NCBI RefSeq assembly: GCF_963259705.1
Contig: NC_081844.1
Span: 21,437,715 to 21,501,714 of the forward strand
Reading direction: 5' to 3'
DNA from: Myotis daubentonii
Lineage: Eukaryota > Chordata > Mammalia > Chiroptera > Vespertilionidae
Length of the DNA: 64,000 nt
Each line of letters begins with the position of its first letter. Within the stretch, counting starts at the first letter, position 1. A model generated the notes under the pieces. It searched no databases and was not told the DNA's origin. It worked only from the letters and a program-made list of their open reading frames with translations. Position numbers and translations under genes: made by a program. Of the stretch, positions 43,505 through 55,775 are shown piece after piece.

Positions 43505-45400
43505 CTACTTTTTTTTTCTGGTAAAAAACACACATATAATTTTACTGTCATAACATTTTTAGGTGTACAGTAGTGTTAACTATATGCACATTGTTGTTGT
43601 GCAGCAGATCTTCAGAACTTTTTCATCTTGCAAAACTGAAACTATATCCATTGAACAACTCTCCTTTTCCTCCTACCCCAGTCCTGGCGTCTGCATTCTG
43701 CTTTCTGTTTCTAAGAGTTTTGACTATTTTAGATATCTATGTCTATATATATAAAAGGCTAATATGCTAGGTGTCCAACCATCTGACTGGTTGCTATGAC
43801 ATGTACTGACCACCAGGGGGCAAACACTCAATGAGGAGCTGCTGTGACACACACTGGCCAGCATCATGGACCTGGCGCCAACAAGCCAACACTCGGCTTC
43901 CCCCAAGTGGGACACAGGTCCTGCCACCAGTCCGGAGTGACACCCCACCAAATTGCAGCCAGCGCTTTCAGGACCCCGTGGCGCAAAATGCAGCCCACAG
44001 CCAAGCCCAGCCCGGAAATGGTTGCTGAGGGCTCCAGGTAATGATGTCATGTAGCAATGCCCGGCTTCCTCTCCCTGGTGACTAGCCTCCTTGGAGTTTC
44101 TTCAGCCCAGGAACACAGGTGGAAACATTTTACACTTTAACCAAATGTCTGTGAAGAGTTTTTCCTGTGCCTCATCTCATTTGATCCTCATAGAAGTCCT
44201 GGAGTAGGTAGATAGGAGACTCGGTGGAATCCTATTTTCTTTTCATTAGCCGGAAAAATGGAGATTTAGAAAGCTTAGAAACTTGACTCGACTGAAAAGA
44301 AGTAAGAAATGGTGGACCTTGAAAATGACTTTAGGTTTTCTCACTGCACACAATATAGTCAAACACTGCTGCACTTAAATATTTTACCCTTTGTTCTCTC
44401 TGTGTGATCTATAATAATAATCTGCTTCGTGTTGATGTTTACTGCTGTGTGGCTGACAGTTACCTGAAAGAGAAGTAGGGGTGCTTCACTGGGTTGGAAA
44501 AAGTTTGGCTACATCAGAAAGCAGGTCTAATTAAGCAACTTTATTCTCTATATATAAAAGGCTAAGTTGATTCACACATGCGTGATATACACAAAGCTCT
44601 CACTGGCGTCAATCACATGCGTGTGTTTCGACCTGTCATTGTCGATTGCGAATTTGCTTGACACTTCTATTAATAGAGAAAGGGCAAATAGCGATATTAA
44701 AATATTTCTTCTAATCAATTTCCTTTCAATGTGCATGAACTCGTGCAAAGGGCCACTAGTCTAATATAAATGGAATCATGCATTATTTGTCTTTTATGTG
44801 ACTAACTTATTTCACTTAGTATACCATTTGCAGACTTCTGCCACTTTCTCATTTAAGGTTCATCCATGTGGTAACCATAGCTCATTAGAATTGTTTTTAT
44901 TGGAGGAGGAAGGGAGGACAGAAGAAGTGCCATTAATTAATAAGCATGTTTTTGTGAGCATTCTTCTGTGTGTGCATGCATGAGATGTGTGCACGTGTCT
45001 TAGTAAGTGCCCACGAGTGGAATTACTGGGCCATTGGAGTTGTCGTAATGCCAAATTATTTTAGAACCTCTTGCATATGTTTACCTTCCCACATCCAAAA
45101 ATATTGGACTGCATTTTCACTAGTGTTGGCATTAACAGGGTTTTTATAATTTCCCAGCCTTGGTGAATATAAAATGTCATTGTGGCTTCAGTTATCAAGG
45201 AAATCTAAATTAATGAGGTGAGCATCTTCTTGTATCCTCCTTTAAAACACCTGCCCCTTGACTTTTGCTTCTTATTTTTTTAAGCTTGATTATCTTTTAA
45301 AACTAATTTGCAGGAGTTCTTTGGAGAGTCCAGTACCAGCTCTTTGTGGGTAATTCATTTTGCAAATATTTTCCCCTAGTTGGATATGTCTCCCCCTGCA
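43505..45400 (-). mobile_element. Old L1 3' part, antisense, split by a composite Helitron
   Basis: Reversed L1M sequence: 'ttgactattttagatatc' on the left and 'ataaatggaatcatgcatta' on the right of the Helitron are adjacent in L1. It continues as 'ggttcatccatgtggtaacc' and 'gagtggaattactgggcc'. Confidence 0.75.
43742..44759 (+). mobile_element. Composite Helitron with probable captured host DNA
   Basis: One 5' end, TCTATATATATAAAAGGC, is at 43742; a second 5' end, TCTCTATATATAAAAGGC, is at 44545; the only CTAG end, preceded by gcatgaactcgtgc, is at 44756-44759. Between 44041 and 44544 is non-Helitron sequence that includes a MIR-like piece ('catctcatttgatcctcata'). The flanking L1 is contiguous across the whole block. 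Confidence 0.7.
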
Positions 45401-46506
45401 TGTATAGCATCTTTTGAGGAACAGAAGATCTTAATTTTAATATAGGTGAATTTATGGATCTTTATTTTATGGTTGGTGAGAACACTACCTGAAGTCACAT
45501 GTTCTGTATTATCTTCTAAAAGTACAGTTTTGCCTTTCAAGTGTATGCCCTGAATCATCAGGAAATGATTTTGGGTTGTAGGGTGAGGAGTCATGCAGCC
45601 TTCTAATCCCTGCAGGTTTGTGACCTCAGATAAATGACCGATTTCTTCTGACATTAGCATCCTCAACTGCAACACTAAATCCTAATTCCTACTGTGTGCA
45701 AGGTTCTGGTGAGGTCAGAATCTAGTATCCCAACACAGGGAGCCCTGAGCTCAGTAGGCATTTAGTAATTGCTCCTTGATCTGAGTTTAGCTGCATTCCC
45801 TAAGTGTGTGAACACCCAGAAAAAAATTGGCACTTAGCTGGGAAAGTTATTTCTACTATGATGCCTGCCAACTACTACAGGCATCAGGGCCAGGCTGGGT
45901 TTGGCTGCTGAGTGAATCTCCCAGTAGAGCACTGGTGGCTTAGAGGATGTTCAGCGGGTGCAAAGCTTGCCTGGTTCAGACAGGTGCTCAGTCAGTCCTA
46001 GAGCTGATTGCTGTGATATCAGATGCAGTCTAGAAGTGACTGCTTCATCCATGGTGCAGTCTTAAGGCTGAGTCCTGACAACTTCGAACCAGGAGCTTTG
46101 AGCCTTAAGAAGAGCTTTTTTAGTGAGTGACTGCCAGTGACCAAATGTGCAGACACACAGTGTGCGTTCATGTTAGCAAACAGATGGCTAGAGATCTGGT
46201 GGTCTTTGGTATTTTTGTCACAGCATGCCTTCTGTGAACAACTTGTGGAGGAATTGAATGGGCTAGGATTGTGTGATGTGGTACAGTTAAAGATGTCCAT
46301 GATTAGAGTAATGACTATGAAGGTTGGGTGGACATTTCTTTATGAGCTCTGGCCAGGTTAAGGGTTTGAGAGCCTTTTCCAGTTTCGTTCTCTGAGTGTT
46401 GTTGCTGGTATTATGGTCAGGAGCTTTGCCATAAACCTTCACACGGAATCGCTGAGCAAGCCATCAAATGTTTGTTTGTTTTAAACAATGGGGTGTTTCT
46501 TTGTTT
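45401..46506. other. Inferred BRD4 intron 1, unique stretch
   Basis: The left part may be further L1. Otherwise nothing recognised. Confidence 0.4.
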
Positions 46507-46723
46507 TTTAAATATATTTTTATTGATTTCAGGGAGGAAGGGAGAGGGGAGAGAGAGATAGAAACATAAATGATGAGAGAGAATCATTGATTGTCTGCCT
46601 CCTGCATGCTCCCTACTGGGGATCGAGCCCCAACCTGATCATGTGCCCTTGACTGGAATTGAACCCAGGAACCTTCAGTCCGTGGGTCAACGCTCTATCC
46701 ACTCAACCAAAGCAGCCAGGGCC
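46507..46723 (-). mobile_element. VES SINE, antisense
   Basis: 'attgatttcagggaggaagg' to 'accaaagcagccagggcc'. Confidence 0.9.
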
Positions 46724-46765
46724 ATACGTGCTTTTGTTTGTTTTTAATATATTTTTATTGATTTC

Positions 46766-46796
<31 letters not shown>

Positions 46797-46886
46797 TAAA
46801 TGATGAGAGAGAATCATTGATCGGCCACTTCCTGCATGCCCCCCACTGGGTATCATGCCCACAACCCAGGTATATGCCATGTCCAG

Positions 46887-47288
46887 TGTAGGAGATGGAT
46901 CTCTGCGATCCATCTCCAGCATGATTGGCTTTTGATGGAATTTGCTGATTTCCCCTCATGGCAAACAATGTAGGGAGGAGGAGAAGGGAACAAAGAACTG
47001 CACATGGGCTAGCGTCATGGTGAAAACCCTGGAGGCATTTGCGACAGCTAGACAGGGGGAGGTGGAGGCAGCTAGAAAGGCCTCAGGCCAATTTTTTTTT
47101 AATGGCCTAATGGGAGATTGCAAGACCTGGGTGACATGAGGAAACAGGTCACCCCATAGTACTCAGCCAGCGAGGAACCAGAGGAGGGACTAAATAAATA
47201 GGCTATGTTCCTATCCCAGGTGTGCCTGTACAATGGGACAGTCTCTGAGTCCATTATTTGAATTCAGACAAGTGAGCATTTTCTCACA
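46887..47288 (+). mobile_element. Solo LTR, ERV1-like, inside a SINE
   Basis: The 402-bp element runs TGTAGGAGATGG ... TTTTCTCACA, with a perfect 4-bp duplication CCAG at 46883-46886 and 47289-47292. Contains taaataaatagg, a possible TATA or poly(A) signal. Not obviously the same family as 47348-47677. Confidence 0.78.
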
Positions 47289-47347
47289 CCAGGAATCAAA
47301 CTGTGACCTCCTGGTTCATATGTCAACTCTCAACCACTGAGCCATGC

Positions 47348-47677
47348 TGTGAGAATAAACAAGTAATCGTTTCTGTCAAAGAAGGGAGTTTAGGCAACTG
47401 CCATTTTGAAATGGCAAAGGTCAGCCCTTTTTCCTTTAAATTAACCAGTCGTGCAAAAATGTGAGCCTAAGCTTTAACCAATCAAGAGTGAGGGTCAGAC
47501 AGTGTGTGTCAGCAGTAAAACCCTTAGCGTGCTGGCCACTCAGTGCTCATTCTGCCAGACCCTGTGTTGGTATGCACCCTTCTGCAGAAGTAGATATTTG
47601 CCTTGCTGTCTGGCTCTCAAGTATCCTTTGTGTTCTTCCAGGACCCCTGGTTTTGGTGCTCACCTTATTTCTAACAA
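47348..47677 (+). mobile_element. Solo LTR, ERV1-like, inside the same SINE
   Basis: The 330-bp element runs TGTGAGAATAAAC ... TTATTTCTAACA, with a perfect 4-bp duplication ATGC at 47344-47347 and 47678-47681. It is the sister of 13881-14256 but lacks about 65 bp of the middle ('cagccaccatattggctcca' segment). Confidence 0.87.
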
Positions 47678-47692
47678 TGCTGGCTGGGCCAC

Positions 47693-48260
47693 ACATGGGT
47701 TTCTAAACAAGCTCCCTAAACAGTTTTCCGTTTAGCTGTAGATGAGAGCCACCACTTTAGAGCTCTCTCCAGAGTAGCAGTTGCGTCTTATTTTTAGCTT
47801 GAGAATCTTGGTGGGTGAGCTGTAGGAGAGGGTAGCCGCCTGCTGTAAGGACAGATAGCATTGGAATTTTGGAGCAGTAATGGCTACCTAGTGGCAGCAT
47901 GTTGCTGCAGCCTTGCTCTGGGGGAGGAAGGAGGAAGCATGAATGTCATGTCATGGAGTACATTCCTACATGGAAGTGTGTCCCTGTTCTGTGTGTGTCT
48001 CTATATCTGTGCGTATTGGGCTTTCTGCTTGAGGCTAGGGCATTTATTGCTAGGGCATCACAGAAGAAACTCCTTTTTAGCAAGAACTGGCCATACCTCA
48101 GTTGCTCCAGGCCCTGCCCCCTTGTCCCTGCATCCCATCCCGCACTCTGAGTTGATCGCATTGTTACTGCAAAAAAAATTGTGTGACTTTTTGTGAAAGC
48201 TGCAGAATTCTAAAGGTGGGGATTCTTTTTTTTTACAAAGGGAGGGAGCACTATGCCCAT
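47693..48260. other. Inferred BRD4 intron 1, unique stretch
   Basis: Nothing recognised. Confidence 0.4.
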
Positions 48261-48821
48261 CTCTCTATATAATCTATATGTATAAAAGGCTAATATGCAA
48301 AGTGTCTGTCCAACCGGCAGCTATGATGTGCACCGACTACCAGGAGGCAGGCAGATACCACAGGAGCTACCGAGCTGTAGTGATTTGGCAGTGGTGGTTC
48401 TCGGGTGATGCACCCTGAAACCAGAGAGGAGGGAGCCTGATTCCTCGAAGGGCCATGCGATTCCACCTTCGGCCGTGGGTTATGTTGTTGCTGGGGCACG
48501 GTCGGCCCCGAATCTAGTTTATTGCACACTTGTGTTTGCATTCCACACCCTGTATGACAGCAACTTTGCAGAGTGTTCTCTCTCAGTCCAGGACCGTTGG
48601 GCGATGTCAGAGAGATAACCTGTAGGCCAGGCTGAGGGACCCCACCTTCCGGAGGAACTCCGCTCACTCCGCAGATGCCCTTCAAGCCACCCCAGGTGTG
48701 GCTGGCCATGGCAGGACCATGGCAGGTTGGCTCCAGGGCGTATCCGCCCAGTCTCACCCCACCAGCCACCTTCTAATTAATTTCCTTTCAATGTGCACAA
48801 ATCCGTGCACCAGGTCACTAG
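48261..48821 (+). mobile_element. HeliBat-type non-autonomous Helitron
   Basis: 5' end TCTATATGTATAAAAGGC (TC at 48273, possibly extended to 48261); 3' hairpin GTGCACAAATCCGTGCAC then CTAG at 48818-48821, followed by T. Confidence 0.85.
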
Positions 48822-49243
48822 TTTATACATAATGATCACCTAATAAAATGCTTGGCCCTTCTGTTGTTAAACAGACACGATGGTGTCAAGTAAGTAGTGC
48901 CAGGCCAGAGCCTCAGGCATTTTTGCGGGCACATTTGCTCCCGAAGTGTCCACATCTGCAAGTGTTTGTGGTGCCCTGTGCTCTGTGCCAACAGAAGAGA
49001 GCTGTTGATACAGTGCCCAGAGCATGATCTATAAAGGTGACATCATGACCCAAGTGCTGGAATCCCAGGAAATTAACCTGGACTGCTTAGGGATCTCTTA
49101 GCATGGGACTTTTCTTTCCTTGAGCCTCAGGTGGATTTGTACTGATTGTGTATTTAGGGGTTGAATGATTTGGCGTTCTTTCTGTCAAGCCAGTTTGTTG
49201 GTGGTAGGAAGTAGATTATTACAAATTTTAGTTCACAAGTGTT
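48822..49243. other. Inferred BRD4 intron 1, unique stretch
   Basis: Nothing recognised. Confidence 0.4.
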
Positions 49244-49258
49244 AAAGAAGCTGAATAG

Positions 49259-49466
49259 CCCTAGCTGGTTTGGATCAGTGGATAGAGCGTCGGCCTGCAG
49301 ACTGAAGGGTCTTGGGTTCGATTCTGGTCAAGGGCACATGCCCAGGTTGCAGGCTCGATCCCCAGCATGGGGGCATGCAGGAGGCAGCCAATCAATGGTT
49401 CTCTCTCATCATTGATGTTTCTCTCTCTCCCTCTCCGAAATCAATAAAAATATATTTAAAAAAAAA
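49259..49466 (+). mobile_element. VES SINE, sense
   Basis: Flanked by aaagaagctgaatag (49244) and aaagaagttgtatag (49467 region). Confidence 0.92.
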
Positions 49467-49568
49467 TAAAGAAGTTGTATAGAAGTGAGTCTTTCATTCT
49501 TTTTTGTGTGTGTGTGTGGGGGGGGGGGATGGTGGGGAGAGGAGTTATGTGACCACAAGCTTTTACAG

Positions 49569-49791
49569 CAGCGGTTCTCAACCTGTGGGTCGCGACCCCT
49601 TTGGGGGTCGAACGACTCTTTCACAGGGGTTGCCTAAGACCTTCGGAAAACACATACATAATTACATTTTGTTTTTGTGATTAATCACTATGCTTTAATT
49701 ATGTTCAATTTGTAACAATGAAATTGGGGGTCACCACAACATGAGGAACTGTATTAAAGGGTCGCGGCATTAGGAAGGTTGAGAACCACTG
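49569..49791 (+). mobile_element. SPIN hAT transposon (non-autonomous)
   Basis: Begins CAGCGGTTCTCAACC and ends GTTGAGAACCACTG, with a perfect 8-bp duplication ttttacag. It has an internal deletion relative to the copy at 59637. Confidence 0.92.
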
Positions 49792-51009
49792 TTTTACAGT
49801 AAGAATGCAAGGAAAGCATTTTGCAGTGTTTATTGACAGCCCTTCAAGTTAACCACAGTCTTGTACAGACTTAGCCAAGGTTTAGTTAAAAACAAACCAA
49901 ATATTCTGGCAGTGCTTGCAATAAATACTTCTGTTTGTGGACTCGTACCCATTTGTGTGTTTTGTAGAGCCCGCCAGTAAACCATTGTTTAATAATGTAG
50001 TCCAGATTGGCCTGCCTGGGGAGCCTTTATCACAACTGTTCGCAGCTGTGTAACTCAGTTGTGTTGGCCACCTGTCATGCTGTGGCTTGTAGGGTACACT
50101 GCTGGGCCTTCAGCTTGAAAATGAGATGGTAGAAATGCCAGAGATTGGGGATGGGGATTGGCAGGGTGTTCCCCTTCCTCCCTGCTCTTGGGTTTTTCTA
50201 TGCTGCTGTTACAATTCCATCCTTGACTTCCAAGTGAACCCGCTGCTTTCTGCCTCTTACATCATCCCTGTGATGAGGGCTTGTTTCAGATAGATGACAT
50301 GAGTATTGCTTGTTAGAGTTCACATCTATATTTCCTTTGTCAGCAGGCGGGGCATCTCCCACTAGACCTCAGCCCAACGCAGAGGCAAATCCAAAAGATG
50401 AAATATCATCATGCTCTAAAGGAGTGCAAATGGAAAGTTCTTATACTTGTCTAGTAGACAGAACAAAGGAAGGGGCAGGAATGTATCTGGCTTTAATGAG
50501 TCAAAGGCTTGTAAAGCAACTTAAACCCCAAGGTGATGTACAAACTTTGTGAAGACAGAGTGGAGGGGCTATAAATGCTTGTACCTTGCTTGTCTGTGAA
50601 GGCAAGGTAGTAATATATTCAACTGATGTTTTTCTTAATGGCAGAAAAGCTCTCAGTAAACTAAGAACTGTAAAAGGAGGTCCTAGCAGTGTGGTCAGCA
50701 GGAGGGCAGCAGGTCTCTCTGGCCTTTCTGACATTTGAAGGTGCCATGACAGTGATGATGCAGGACCTGGGTGCTATGCTATCTTTTCTGTCAGGTTTGT
50801 GTGATGTAACTGAGGGCTGCTAGTGTTTCATATCTTGTACTTACCTGTTTGTGTGTGGGGAGAGGAAGAAACATATATGCATACATACATGCGCGCGCAC
50901 ATACACACACATACTGCATTTATTTATATATGTTACCATTTGCTAGAAACTCTGCTGACTGGTTTTTTGGTTATCTGGGGGTTTTTCTTTTTTTAAAAAA
51001 AAATCTTTT
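49792..51009. other. Inferred BRD4 intron 1, unique stretch
   Basis: No exon or named repeat; a short alternating purine/pyrimidine tract (acatacatgcgcgcgcaca) at about 50883. Confidence 0.4.
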
Positions 51010-51228
51010 TTAAAAAAATATATTTTATTGATTTTTTTACAGAGTGGAAGGGAGAGGGATAGAGAGTTAGAAACATCGATGAGAGAGAAACATCGATCAG
51101 CTGCCTCCTGCACACCCCCTGCTGGGGATGTGCCCGCAACCAAGGTACATGCCCTTGACCGGAACTGAACCCGGGACCCTTCAGTCCGCAGGCCGACGCT
51201 CTATCCACTGAGCCAAACCGGTTGGGGC
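51010..51228 (-). mobile_element. VES SINE, antisense, young
   Basis: 'attttattgatttttttaca' to 'gccaaaccggttggggca'. Confidence 0.93.
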
Positions 51229-52141
51229 ATTTTTCTTCTTTTTTTTTTTTAGCGCTTTGGAAACACAAGTTAGCTATTACAAAATCTCAATAGCTAGGTG
51301 CCTATTGAGGGTCATATGGGCAGAATCTGAACCATGGTCTTGCTGGTTCTGAAATAGTTTCACCTGGATGTTGGAGGCCATCACCACTATCAGAGCCACT
51401 CCCCACCGAAGGAAGGCAAAAGGGGGTTATGTGCTTAGATAACCAGAGGGAAACCAGTTATTTGCCATATTAGAGAAATCTGTCAACAACCTTTGTTAGT
51501 TGATATTCAGAGGATTGGGGGTAGTTGGTTTGACTCACTTTAGGCTCCTGGGCTTTCAAAACTCAGATTTAAGCTCAGCCATTGGGTGGAGTGCTGCTTC
51601 AGCAGGCAGTGCTTGGTGTGGTTGGGAGGTCAGTAGACTGAGCATTGGGATACCACCTCATCCCCTATCCCCATGCTATCCTCTCGAGGGCTTCCTGTTC
51701 ACTTTAGCAGCCATGACATACTCTCTGCATTACTGCTGTTAAAGATAACCCTGTTTGTCTGGAGGCATTAAGGTTAGTTTCTGCCTGTGTTCAAACATTT
51801 ATTGGGACATTTCAACCTGCCAAGCACTGACTGGATACTGTCCATAGCAATATGAACTTGGAAGAAGGGAAACTAACAAGATCACAGTTTGGTGGATGCT
51901 TTGGTTATTTGTAATTTCAAATTCCAGTTGTTAATTGCTGATATATAGGAAACAGTTGACTTGTGTATTAACCCTGTATTCTACAGACTTGCTATAATTA
52001 CTTCTTAGTTCCCAGTAATGTGTTTTGTCAATTGTTTGGGATTCTCTACATAAACAATGATGTCATCTGAAAATAAAGACAGTTTTTTTTCCCTTTTCCA
52101 ATCTGTATCCCTTCCATTTCCTTTTCTTGTCTTTAAATATT

Positions 52142-52142
<1 letters not shown>
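51229..52142. other. Inferred BRD4 intron 1, unique stretch
   Basis: The part from about 51990 resembles reversed old L1 ('caatgatgtcatctgaaaat'). The rest is unrecognised. Confidence 0.4.

Positions 52143-52177
<35 letters not shown>
52143..52177 (+). repeat. (CA)n microsatellite at a SINE tail
   Basis: About 17 CA units replacing the usual T-rich tail of the adjacent reversed SINE. Confidence 0.95.
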
Positions 52178-52179
<2 letters not shown>

Positions 52180-52350
52180 TTCAGAGAGGAAGGGGGAGAG
52201 AGAGAGAAAGAGATCAATGATGAGAGAGAATCATTGATTGGCTGCCTCCTCATGCCCTCTGCTGGCCCTGGCATGTGCCCTGACGGGAATTGAACCATTG
52301 ACCTCTTGGTGCATGGGATCGCGCTCAACCAATTGAGCTACGCTGGCCAG
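52178..52350 (-). mobile_element. VES-type SINE, antisense
   Basis: 'atttcagagaggaaggggga' to 'gagctacgctggccagg'. Confidence 0.86.
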
Positions 52351-52676
52351 GACAGTCCTTTGCTTGTCTTAATACATTAGTTAAGACTTCCAGCAAGATG
52401 TTGAAAAGAAGTAGTGAGAAAGGGCTTCTTTGCCTTGGTCTAGATCTTAGGAAAGAAGCTAGTTTCTCAGCATTAGATACATCTTGTGATTGTGATAAGA
52501 CAAAATTTGGCCATAGGAACCTTTGAGAAGGCCACCTACAGCAGACTTGGGGTGAGCAGGGAACAGGAACTCAGGGAAGGCTTCTTGAAGGAGAGGGGTT
52601 TGCAAGGATGTGGTGTTGTATAGGACAGGATATTCCAGGCAGGAAAGACCTAGTTTATTGAAACAAAGGAATCAAG

Positions 52677-52879
52677 CCCTAGCCGATTTGGCTCAGTGGC
52701 AGAGCATCGGCCTGCAGGCTGAAGGGTCCCGGGTTCAATTCCAGGCAAGGGCACATGCCGGGGTTTCGGGGTTGATCCCCAGTAGGGGAAGTGCAGGAGG
52801 CAGCCAATCAGTGATTCTCTCTCATTGATGTTTCTCTCTCCCTCCCTCTTCCTCTCTGAAATAAATGAAAATATATTTT
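52677..52879 (+). mobile_element. VES SINE, sense
   Basis: Flanked by aaacaaaggaatcaag (52661-52676) and aaacaaagaaatcaag (52880-52895). Confidence 0.93.
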
Positions 52880-52895
52880 AAACAAAGAAATCAAG

Positions 52896-54026
52896 AGTGT
52901 CATAATGGTGCATGTGTGATCATCTTGGAGAGAGAGAGGAAATTTGGCTAGAATCCTTGGATTTTTGTCATATGCCCAGTGCCCTGATGTGCCAGAGACA
53001 CACAGTCTGCATAGACAGCAGACCGTGGTACCTCCAGTCTGTGCTAATTCTGATTTGGTGTAGCTTCCTTCAGCAAGCTGGTTTTCTTGGATGGGCAGGC
53101 TCCACCAAGTTTAAGCTTCAACTTGCATGGTTTATATCTGGGCCACTTCGTAGCTGACTTGAAAATTCTAGACAGCACAAAGTAGTATCATGGGGTTGAG
53201 TGTTGAGGCAATTGGGGATACAATTATAGCTGAAGAATAGTTTTATCTATTCCCTTCTTGAAGTTCAGCTTGCCCACCATTCATGGTTTTTTACTACCAT
53301 GCCATTTCACTATGCAGGGCCCCAAAGCCTCACCCCACATTGGCTGTCTGCATACTGGAAATCTTGGGAGTCAGCCAGGTCCTAGAGCCCCAAGCTCCAA
53401 ATGGATCAGTGATTCTTCTGTTCATTTTGGATGAGTCCTGGCATCCAGCCATCATTTACAACATTCTTCCCTGGGAACCTGGCAAAAAAGTCCCAAGAAC
53501 TGGCTTGATGAATCTTTGGAACACGAATCTGTCTTAGGTTACTAGTTGCTGTAATATGTTGAAAAGACTTGTGCAAAAATAGTGGGAAGGGGACAATTTC
53601 CTAACCTAGAAATTAGCCTTGGAATTATAGCCAAGTTTTGATTGTGTTCAGTGCTAGCCGCAGAATCACATTCCACCATTTCTCTTCTCATCCCCTTGGC
53701 TCCTGGACTGGGAAAGAAACAAGTGGTCCCAGGAAATCTGGGCGTGAGGGTGTTTTTCACTGAGCTGGTGGAGATCACAGTGGAGTTCCCGGTGCCTGTG
53801 TGCCAGATATGTATTCAGAGACCAGCCTGTCTCCTCCACTCTGAACTGCATATCCAGACCTTTATCATTTATAGCTGCACAGATGCAAGGGAAGGAGAAC
53901 ATTCTGCCTTGGTGTTTTCATCTTTGTTTTACTACACATTTACAGAAATGTGTAGTTTCATATTATGAGAAAGTTACTGTGAATTATGTTTGTATAAACT
54001 CATACACTCCTGGCACAGCACACTTG
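52896..54026. other. Inferred BRD4 intron 1, unique stretch
   Basis: No exon with splice support; nothing named. Confidence 0.4.
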
Positions 54027-54049
54027 ATTGTACAGTGGACCAGTCTTGG

Positions 54050-54200
54050 CTTGAATGTTAGAGCATGTGGGAAGCTTTTGAAACTCCTAATACTTAGTCC
54101 CCACCCAGAACCCTGTTCATTGCAATCTCTGTGGAAAGAGACCTAGGCATCAATATTTTTAAGGTTTCCAAGGTGCTACCAGCTGTACAGTTCTGTAAAG
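54050..54200 (+). mobile_element. MER5-type ancient hAT fragment
   Basis: 'gaagcttttgaaactcctaa', 'ggcatcaatatttttaaggt' and 'ccaaggtgctaccagc', diverged. Confidence 0.55.
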
Positions 54201-54989
54201 CACTGTTTGTATCGAAATTTCACTCTGGGTCAGGTGCTGAGTGTTGAAAATTTGGGAAACTGCACTGTCTCCCGAGGAGAAACTTGCCGGGCAAATTGCA
54301 GACACTTCTGGTCATGCTTAGCTAAAATGCTTTTGTTTATATCCACCCATGGATTTTTCATCTGCTCTCTTCATTGTAGGTTACCACCTTCTTAGTCTGA
54401 GGACAGAGGAAATGGTGGTCTGGTTTATTATCAAGGCCCAGTTGACTATTTTGGCTACATTTGGGCTCTGCTAAAATCTGGGAAGTGGAGTTCTGACCAT
54501 TTTAAGTGCTGAAGCTATTTATTCATTTGAAATGGAAGACTTTCTGAAATGAATTACCGTAGTCTTTGCCATGAGGTAAAAGGGTTGTGGATTCACCAAT
54601 GTTCATAGCAGCAGTACTCACGGTGGCCAAAAGGTAGAAACAACCCAAATGTCCACTAACAGATAAATGGATAAAAACTGGCATATCCATATACTAGAAC
54701 ATTACTGAGCCTAAAAGGGAAGAAAATTCAGATACATTCTACAACATGGATGATCCTTGAAAACATTGTGCTAAGTGAAAGAAGCCAGATACCAAAGGAC
54801 ATATATTGTATCATTCTACTTATGTAAGACTAGTGGCCCGGTGCACGATATTCGTGCATGGGCGGGGGTCCCTCAGCTCAGCCTGACCCTCTCCAATCGG
54901 CGACCCCTTGGGGGATGTCCGACTGCTGATTTTGGCCCGATCCCACACGGATCAGGCCTAAACTGGCAGTTGGACATCCCTTTTGCAAT

Positions 54990-55210
54990 CTGGGACTGCT
55001 GGCTCCTAACTGCTCACCCGCCTGCCTTCTCGCCCCTAACTGCCTCTGCCTGCCTGATTGCCCCCAACTGCCCTTCCCTTCCAGCCTGATCTCGCCCCCA
55101 ATGGCCCTCCCCTGCCAGCCTGATTTTGCCCCCAACTGCCCTCCCCTGCTGGCCTGATCTCGCCCCCAACTGCCCTTCCCTGCTGGCCTGATTGCCCCCA
55201 AATGCCTCTG
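54990..55210. repeat. Helitron-internal minisatellite (about 37 bp)
   Basis: Repeats of 'gcctgatctcgcccccaact' with small variations, about five units. Confidence 0.8.
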
Positions 55211-55548
55211 CTTCGGCCTCTACCACCATGGCTTTATCCGGAAGGAAGTTGGATGTCCAGAAGATGGCCAGTTGACCCAGTCTAATTAGCACATTACCCT
55301 TTTATTAGTATAGATAGATTATATAGGATAGGATTGCTTAAATGGGGCGGGGGGAATCCTTTTTCAGCAGGAGGAGATACTCCTGGCAGACAAAAATACA
55401 TAATCCCTATATCTGGACTGATATCCAGCCATATGCACTATACTGCCAAACCAGTCATTAAAAAATTGAACCGCTTTCTTACACCTTACACCAAACAGCT
55501 GTTGCCCTTAAAACCCCTCCTCAGCCCCCACCTTAGGTTCTGCCTTTG

Positions 55549-55775
55549 CAGTTCACCCAGATTTGTTTCTGATTGGTCGGTTTCTATGCCAGTCAGCATC
55601 AAAAGCTCCACTTACTAGGCAGCCATTGGCTCCTCACAGTTCACCCAGATTTGGTTCAGATTAGTCAGTTTCTATGCCAGTCAGCGTCAAAAGCTCTGCC
55701 TCCTAGGCAGCCATTGGCTTCTCACAGTTCACCCAGATTTGGTTCAGATTAGTCAGTTTCTATGCCAATCAGCAT
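55549..55775. repeat. 88-bp tandem repeat in the outer Helitron part
   Basis: 'cagttcacccagattt' recurs at 55549, 55637 and 55725, period 88. Each unit holds an inverted CCAAT motif ('gccattggct') and a 'gatt(g/a)gt' motif. Confidence 0.88.

Larger units (their letters stand above)
46741..47692 (-). mobile_element. VES SINE (antisense) broken by two solo LTRs
   Basis: Tail and body at 46741-46886, head continuing at 47293-47347, last bases at 47682-47692 (ctggctgggcc). The three pieces join into one normal reversed SINE when the two LTRs and their duplicated 4-mers are taken out. Confidence 0.87.
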
